NCBI RefSeq assembly: GCF_025567265.1
Contig: NZ_JAOQJW010000021.1
Location: 6,938-70,937 of the forward strand
DNA length: 64,000 bases
Direction: 5' to 3'
From: Dorea_A amylophila
GTDB taxonomy: Bacteria; Bacillota; Clostridia; Lachnospirales; Lachnospiraceae
The position numbers were made by a program, and so were the translations under genes. Each line of letters starts with the position of its first letter. Position 1 is the stretch's first letter. The notes beneath the pieces are model-generated. The model did not search any database. It worked only from the letters and a program-made list of their open reading frames with translations, and was not told the DNA's origin. This document shows, in pieces, positions 58,939 to 64,000 of the stretch.

Positions 58939-59246
58939 AAGCAGTTCTCCTCTCTTGTACAGATATAATACCTGCAAAGAAGAACTGTTTAGCTTTATGC
59001 ATATGATAACACAGAATTTATATATACACCAGTATATACCGTCATCTTCTTTCATCAAGCATGTATTTATCTGTTTTTTATGATTTTCATCTTGGATTCT
59101 TACCCGATTGTTTAGGTTTGAAGTAAATGAATTGGTAAATCTAGATGCATTGCAGATACTAGAATTCATCTGCGTGCCGATAGAATAACATGCCTGATTT
59201 TTATTTTCAATATGAAATTTAAAAATGTCAATTTTTTGTGAATCTT
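58939..59246. other. AT-rich intergenic region upstream of Rpn
   Basis: About 308 bases between the Rpn start and the ABC ATPase stop. It contains a palindromic TATATACACCAGTATATA and the 5' arm of the Rpn leader inverted repeat. I see no gene or convincing promoter or terminator. Confidence 0.5.
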
Positions 59247-60008
59247 TTACAGCTCTTTCATCTTTCCGAGAATCTCCTGATAAAACGCCTCCTGATCCCC
59301 ACTATTCTTTAAATCCTCCAATATCACTCCATCTTTCAATAGAATCAACCGACTGCAATAGCTTGCCATTTGCGGGTCATGTGTTACCATGACAATCGTC
59401 TTCCCGAATTCCTGATTAATGTAGGACAATGTATGGATAACCTGTTTGGATGAATTAGAATCAAGGTTCCCGGTCGGCTCATCTGCAAGTATCAATTCTG
59501 GATTTTCTGCCATTGCTCTGCAAATCGCCGTTCTCTGTTTCTCACCTCCAGACAGTTCGTAAGGTTTTTTATCTAACAGCTTGTAAATTCCAAGTTTTTC
59601 TGCCATAGTTTCTGCAGTTTTAGAACTTTCCACAGGATCATCTTCATTTAATATCAATGGCATCATAATATTCTCACGAACAGTTAAGCTATTCATCAAG
59701 TAAAAATCCTGAAAAACAAACGCCAGTTGCGTCCGGCGTATTTCTGCCAGATGATCTCCATAAATTTCTGTTGTATCTTCGCCGTTATAGAGCACTTTTC
59801 CGCCATTTGGCTTATTAAGCATTCCGATAGTTTTCAAAAGTGTGGTTTTCCCACATCCGGAACTTCCCATAATACCAATAAATTCCCCTCGTTTTACCTG
59901 AAATGAAATTCCTCTTAGCACAGAATAAACCTTTGTTTCTCCGTCCGGCATGACTGTTGAATAGCTTCTTTCCAGATTATCAATTTCTAATATATTTTCT
60001 TTATTCAT
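59247..60008 (-). CDS. ABC transporter ATP-binding protein (BceA/MacB-like)
   Basis: A 253-residue ATPase of the FtsE/LolD/BceA type, which pairs with FtsX-like permeases for peptide resistance or export. It has Walker A GSSGCGKTT (about 48-56), the Q-loop FVFQDFYLMNSLTVREN, the signature LSGGEKQRTAICRAM, Walker B LILADEPTGNLDS and the switch His in VMVTHDPQM. ATG 60008 follows GAGGAG and overlaps the end of the permease by 8 bases. Substrate is likely an antimicrobial peptide or lipopeptide, by family. Confidence 0.92.
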   Translation of the reverse strand: MNKENILEIDNLERSYSTVMPDGETKVYSVLRGISFQVKRGEFIGIMGSSGCGKTTLLKTIGMLNKPNGGKVLYNGEDTTEIYGDHLAEIRRTQLAFVFQDFYLMNSLTVRENIMMPLILNEDDPVESSKTAETMAEKLGIYKLLDKKPYELSGGEKQRTAICRAMAENPELILADEPTGNLDSNSSKQVIHTLSYINQEFGKTIVMVTHDPQMASYCSRLILLKDGVILEDLKNSGDQEAFYQEILGKMKEL

Positions 60009-61986
60009 CCTTATTTCTCCTCTCACTGCGCTTAAATGAACGCCATGCTGCAATTCTTACGATTATCATAATAATAGCGGTCATACCTATAATCATTACT
60101 GCGGCTTCTGCCAGATAAATCTTTGTCCAATATACCGGCATTTTCTTATATAATATTTTCACCAATATCATTACTGCCGCTATAAACATTCCGGTTATCA
60201 GGGCAACTTTGGATGTCATGGTTATTTCTTTATAAATATTTTTTCTTCGCTTTTTCTCTGGCATTCCTGTGCGGTAATAGAATAAATACTTCCATTCCAG
60301 TGCTTCGTAATCACTGGATATTTTCTCTAGTAAGATAAAGATTATGCTGATAAATAATACAAGCATATCAATCAACATCGCACTTACATTTAACATCCGG
60401 TTTTCCTGATCTTCTATTGTGCACTGTTTTTTATCATAGATCAGATTTCCGTCATGATAATCAAAGAAATTAATCTGTGAATGTTTTGCTGCATAATTAG
60501 TTATTTTATTTACAACAGCATCATAATTCTGTGGTACGTTCATTACTACTGTAAGGTTTGACCCTTTGGCTTTTTGACTGATCTTATCATATTCATGATC
60601 TGAAAATACAATTATATCTTCAAACACATCCGTATTCATATTGCTGGTACTCAAAACCCTTGTTTTAAAATTCCCGGTAATGATTCTTCTGTCGTTTCCC
60701 TTAATTGTATATTTTCTTGTAAATTTATTACCTGGTAATGTTCTCGCAGTATAAATCCAGATATCTGCAGTAGCGCATCCGGTGTATAATCTTGGTTTCA
60801 GCTTTCCGAAATCCAGACCAATTGTTCCATATTCGCTTCGGTCCCATTGGTATACAACGTATATTTCATCATTTTTTAAATGAACCTGCTTTCCTGTAAG
60901 GCGTTTATATTCTGTTGCAGAAATTCCAGTATGTTCTGCACAGTTTCCTGAAGTCACTCTGATAGATGGAATGAATTCTGTCTGAACATTATACTTTTCT
61001 TTTAACTTTTCGATAAATGCTTTATCTTTTGTATTGGCACCCCAGACTATGTCATACGGATAATTTTCCGGCTGCCTTACAGGAAGATTGTCTACCAATA
61101 CAATATTAAATCCAAACAGAATAACAATCAGAAAAGCACTGACAATATAACTGATATTGGCATGACTGAAAAACTGATCATACCAGTTATCGAGCCAAAG
61201 GATTTTTTTATAATATTTATTCTTTTGTTTTCTTAATTTTTCAAGATATAATCTACAGCCAAATAAAGTAAAAATAACTGCCGTTATGATTCCCAGAGCT
61301 GTCGGAATCGTATATCCGATTTGTCCCCAATATGTAACAATAGAAACTAATGTAAGAATAAATACTGCAACTCCTATAAGACAAAATAGCAGTGTATTCT
61401 TACTTGCTCTGTTATGATTACTTCCTCCCGATACTATATGGTCAATTCCGATACAGGCAATATACTGATCACAAAAGGCGAAGCCGATTCCAAACATGAT
61501 TACGCTGATAATTAGTGTGAGAATTAACGGTGATATTCCCAAATATATGTTGCTTACATAATTTTGAAAAATATTTTCCAGTATCTTTTTTACGATCATT
61601 GCTTCCAATATTCCAAGAATCACCCCTCCTGCAATTGATCCTAAAATGATTCCGAGATATTCACAGCCAATATACATATATCTGTGTTTCTTTTTGATTC
61701 CCAATATATTAAGCATTGCATAATCGCCGGATCGTTTACGAATATAGCCGAATATAATTAAAATCATGAGAAAGATCAGTAACACATACGGCAAAATAAA
61801 ATTCTTTTCAACTTCCATTACTAATTCTGTCATAGTTGCCCGTCGTCCCGTTGATATATAAACAAGACTGCTGCCAACAGACGTAGAAAAAAATACGACC
61901 GATATACAGAAGATTCCACTTAAAATAACTCTTATGTAATCCTTTTTCCTTTCTCCCAGCAGTTTAAAAAATATTTTTTTCAACAT
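60001..61986 (-). CDS. FtsX-family ABC permease (Bce-like)
   Basis: A 661-residue permease with about eight to ten membrane segments: a first FtsX block (about 15-290), a large extracytoplasmic loop (about 300-530) and a last FtsX block (about 535-650). Segments such as VEKNFILPYVLLIFLMILIIFGY and YAMLNILGIKKKHRYMYI are typical of Bce-type permeases. ATG 61986 is chosen because GGGGGG lies 9 bases before it, while ATG 61995 abuts it. It lies between the kinase and the ATPase. The large loop is the expected peptide-sensing region. Confidence 0.87.
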   Translation of the reverse strand: MLKKIFFKLLGERKKDYIRVILSGIFCISVVFFSTSVGSSLVYISTGRRATMTELVMEVEKNFILPYVLLIFLMILIIFGYIRKRSGDYAMLNILGIKKKHRYMYIGCEYLGIILGSIAGGVILGILEAMIVKKILENIFQNYVSNIYLGISPLILTLIISVIMFGIGFAFCDQYIACIGIDHIVSGGSNHNRASKNTLLFCLIGVAVFILTLVSIVTYWGQIGYTIPTALGIITAVIFTLFGCRLYLEKLRKQKNKYYKKILWLDNWYDQFFSHANISYIVSAFLIVILFGFNIVLVDNLPVRQPENYPYDIVWGANTKDKAFIEKLKEKYNVQTEFIPSIRVTSGNCAEHTGISATEYKRLTGKQVHLKNDEIYVVYQWDRSEYGTIGLDFGKLKPRLYTGCATADIWIYTARTLPGNKFTRKYTIKGNDRRIITGNFKTRVLSTSNMNTDVFEDIIVFSDHEYDKISQKAKGSNLTVVMNVPQNYDAVVNKITNYAAKHSQINFFDYHDGNLIYDKKQCTIEDQENRMLNVSAMLIDMLVLFISIIFILLEKISSDYEALEWKYLFYYRTGMPEKKRRKNIYKEITMTSKVALITGMFIAAVMILVKILYKKMPVYWTKIYLAEAAVMIIGMTAIIMIIVRIAAWRSFKRSERRNKDE

Positions 61987-62008
61987 ACTTTTCATCCCCC
62001 TATCCTTA

Positions 62009-62695
62009 TCAGTTATTATAGATAGAAATCATAAATATCAGATGATCTTCATATACCTTATATTCGAAGATTCCATCATACTTTTTTACAATATCCTGTA
62101 TATTCTTCATTCCATATCCATGAAGTCCATTATCTTTTTTATTTGAAACAAATTCTTTTTGAATTTGTTTCGGCATTTCCTCTAATGCATTTGCAATTTC
62201 AATATATAACAATAGATTTTTCTTTTTTATCTTAATCTTTATCCAACGCTCTTTATCATTGATTTTCTCACAGGCTTCCAACGCATTATCCAATAGATTC
62301 CCGAAAAGGGATATGATTTCCCGGTCTGTAAAAGGGAGTGTAGAAAAGACTTCTGTATCAATCTGCATAACGGTATTTTGATTCTGTGCATCCTTTTCCT
62401 TTTGGTTTAAGATCATATCCAGCATATGATTTCCAGTCCAGACATGAAAATTATATTCCATCATATCATCACTAAGTTCATTCAGATATTCATGCAATCC
62501 GGGCCAGTTCTGCTCTTGATCATAGTTCTTGAGCGCCAGAATATGGTTCTTCATATCATGAACCACTTTTCGGCTTTTTAACATTTCTTGATAGCGTTCT
62601 TCCAAAATCTTGACTTTCGTTTGTAATGCATGCTTTTCCTGTTCCTCTAATTGAGATATTAATATCTGATGTTCTGCTTCCCATGTATCCAGCAT
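62009..62695 (-). CDS. GHKL sensor histidine kinase lacking its sensor domain
   Basis: A 228-residue AgrC/GHKL-type kinase core. A coiled-coil start precedes the His box (VVHDMKNHIL, His46). The ATPase has DNALEACEK (N box) and HGYGMKNIQDIVKKYDG (G box), so phosphotransfer is possible. No membrane segment is present, although family members usually have six. The ATG has no ribosome site and stops lie about ten codons upstream. It thus looks 5'-truncated, or fused at DNA level to the end of the preceding permease region. No response regulator is in this window. Confidence 0.75.
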   Translation of the reverse strand: MLDTWEAEHQILISQLEEQEKHALQTKVKILEERYQEMLKSRKVVHDMKNHILALKNYDQEQNWPGLHEYLNELSDDMMEYNFHVWTGNHMLDMILNQKEKDAQNQNTVMQIDTEVFSTLPFTDREIISLFGNLLDNALEACEKINDKERWIKIKIKKKNLLLYIEIANALEEMPKQIQKEFVSNKKDNGLHGYGMKNIQDIVKKYDGIFEYKVYEDHLIFMISIYNN

Positions 62696-62786
62696 TGCAT
62701 CAATTAATTTGTCAGTAAAATATTATATGCGTATTTTTATATCGCATTCAAAATTTGACACAACAAACCTCGTCTGAGCCTTTCTT

Positions 62787-64000
62787 CTAAATTCTTTTGT
62801 TCACATACCTTACAAATAATTTCTGCACAACTATCTGAATAATTATATAAATTCCAACGAGCTTAAGCCAGTAGATCCAAAAAGTGGTTGATATTTTTTC
62901 ACCCATCGCATCATACCAATGTAAATAAGTCATTACATATAAAAGAGCTAAACAAATACCTGTACCTAATGCTATATTTGCTACGCTGCAAATCTCAAAA
63001 CTTAAGATCTTCTTTTGCTCTTTTTGTTTCATGCCCATAGAATGAAAAAATTCATAACGTCTTTGATAAGAAGACATTTCGGCCAGATTTTTAACAACCA
63101 TAATAAAAACACCACTGATTAAAAGGGTTATCAGAATAAACAGCTTGCTAAAAAGCAAAAATATATTACTTATTTTCTGTTCTTTTAAAAACACAGTCTT
63201 ATTATAACATATAGCATGTGGCGAATGACTGTCATCTGGTTGGAATACAGTAATTCCTTCTTTATCTGCGTGATCTTTTATCTCTTTCCATGCCATCTGC
63301 TCTTTTGTTTTTGGAAAAGAAAATGCTTCTAACATTGAAACTTCTTCATCATCTGCTGCCTGTTTTTTCCATTGTTTATCAAAATATTCATCCGAAAATA
63401 TAACTGTATCTTCACACCCTTCACCGGCATCTTCTGGTACGAATTTTCCAAATACGTTTTGTGTATGAATTTCTTTTATCCTATACTGATAATTCGCATC
63501 TTTTAAAATATTGGAAGATTCAAATTCCTTTTTATTCGGATTAAATTTACCAATATACAGCCATCCAAATAAATCATAAAGAACCTTATCAGTTACTTTT
63601 TCTTCCCTTTGATAATTCTGGTCCTCAATTCCTATAACAATTTCTTTCCCAGACAAACCATAAGCCTTCCCTGTTAGTTCTTTATATGTGGATTCGGATA
63701 TTCCAATTTCTTCCTGTGAATAAAACATTGTTGCCCGGATCATCGGAATATGTTTAACTGTCCCATTATATTTTTCGGCTATTTTTTCACTGTATTTTTC
63801 ATCGTTCTGGCGTGCCATCCAGATTATATCATAAGGATAATTACTATTTGTCTTGTCAAGAGGCAGAATCTCTACTATTTGTGTACCGATATAAGAAAGA
63901 GCAAAAAAATGTATTACAAATAACATCAGAATAATTAATATATTACTTTGATATTTACTATCAAGTTGATTGATTTTCAATGCATACCGAAAGTAAAAAG
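62787..64000 (-). CDS. Second FtsX-like permease (C-terminal part, runs off the right edge)
   Basis: The reading frame is open through position 64000 on the minus strand, so the start lies outside the window. The visible roughly 404 residues correspond to the second half of the Bce-type permease at 60001-61986: they share SNYPYDIIWMA/ENYPYDIVWGA, GISESTYKELTGKAY/GISATEYKRLTGKQV and CEDTVIFSDEYFDK/FEDIIVFSDHEYDK. Membrane segments lie near the left end of the visible part, and at about 280-305, 325-360 and 370-395. A duplicate permease in one locus may mean a heterodimer or a decaying older copy. Confidence 0.85.
   Translation of the reverse strand, partial: FYFRYALKINQLDSKYQSNILIILMLFVIHFFALSYIGTQIVEILPLDKTNSNYPYDIIWMARQNDEKYSEKIAEKYNGTVKHIPMIRATMFYSQEEIGISESTYKELTGKAYGLSGKEIVIGIEDQNYQREEKVTDKVLYDLFGWLYIGKFNPNKKEFESSNILKDANYQYRIKEIHTQNVFGKFVPEDAGEGCEDTVIFSDEYFDKQWKKQAADDEEVSMLEAFSFPKTKEQMAWKEIKDHADKEGITVFQPDDSHSPHAICYNKTVFLKEQKISNIFLLFSKLFILITLLISGVFIMVVKNLAEMSSYQRRYEFFHSMGMKQKEQKKILSFEICSVANIALGTGICLALLYVMTYLHWYDAMGEKISTTFWIYWLKLVGIYIIIQIVVQKLFVRYVNKRI

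Noticed and set aside
1..64000. tRNA or rRNA genes
   Set aside because: I looked for typical tRNA T-arm and acceptor patterns and conserved rRNA segments in the intergenic regions and saw none; a dedicated tRNA scan would be decisive.

Overview
The window looks like a chromosomal segment of a low-to-moderate GC, spore-forming gut Firmicute, most likely a Lachnospiraceae member (Dorea/Blautia/Coprococcus-like). The reasons are the gene orders (rplU-prp-rpmA-obgE, ylmE-sepF-ylmH, mreBCD-pbp2-minCDE-rodA, mutS-mutL-miaA, yqfC-yqfD-phoH-ybeY), the N-terminally extended L27 with its protease Prp, the NfnAB pair, sporulation genes (spoVB, yqfC/yqfD), and lineage families such as DUF4321, DUF4250 and DUF896. 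The genus cannot be fixed from the sequence alone. No rRNA, tRNA, CRISPR array, complete insertion sequence or prophage was recognised.

Layout. 0-7.8 kb reads rightward: ybaK; an aspartokinase/CBS/amidohydrolase operon; then a ribosome and translation block (L21 leader, rplU, prp, rpmA, obgE, yhbY, nadD, yqeK, rsfS) closed by a strong terminator. 7.8-10.5 kb is an SOS node: lexA and a YneA-like LysM division inhibitor diverge from a promoter region carrying four LexA-like boxes, followed by a Xer-type tyrosine recombinase. From 10.5 kb to the end nearly everything reads leftward.

10.5-17.4 kb holds a cytidylate-kinase-like gene and a division cluster (rluD-like, lspA, ylmH, sepF, ylmE, an orphan HlyD-like membrane protein). 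17.4-28 kb is the cell-shape and envelope block (dacF-like, mgsA, rodA, minE, minD, minC, a large PBP2, mreD, mreC, mreB, radC, DUF4321). 28-38.7 kb has two FAD oxidoreductases, a methionine-gamma-lyase-like enzyme, miaA, mutL and mutS. 38.7-47.5 kb carries miaB, small conserved genes, a pyridoxamine kinase, spoVB and the yqfC-yqfD-phoH-ybeY operon behind a sigma-E-like promoter. 47.4-57.6 kb has ppk1, a YitT membrane protein, rlmH, helD, nfnB/nfnA and an iron alcohol dehydrogenase with a Rex-like operator overlapping its promoter region.

57.7-64 kb is the accessory end. It has an Rpn-family nuclease followed by a separate copy of its C-terminal segment joined to a different tail, then a Bce-like peptide-exporter/resistance locus (ATPase, FtsX-type permease), a GHKL kinase without sensor domain, and a second paralogous permease running off the right edge.

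The core blocks link growth to envelope building: MreBCD/RodA/PBP2 direct elongation, MinCDE and SepF place and build the septum, and LexA with the YneA-like protein can halt division after DNA damage. The most interesting departures from textbook forms are a MinE without its membrane-targeting N-terminus, an MreB with an Asn in the phosphate-2 motif, a PBP2 with a large insertion and a probable zinc site, the Rpn C-terminal duplication, and the rearranged ABC/kinase locus.
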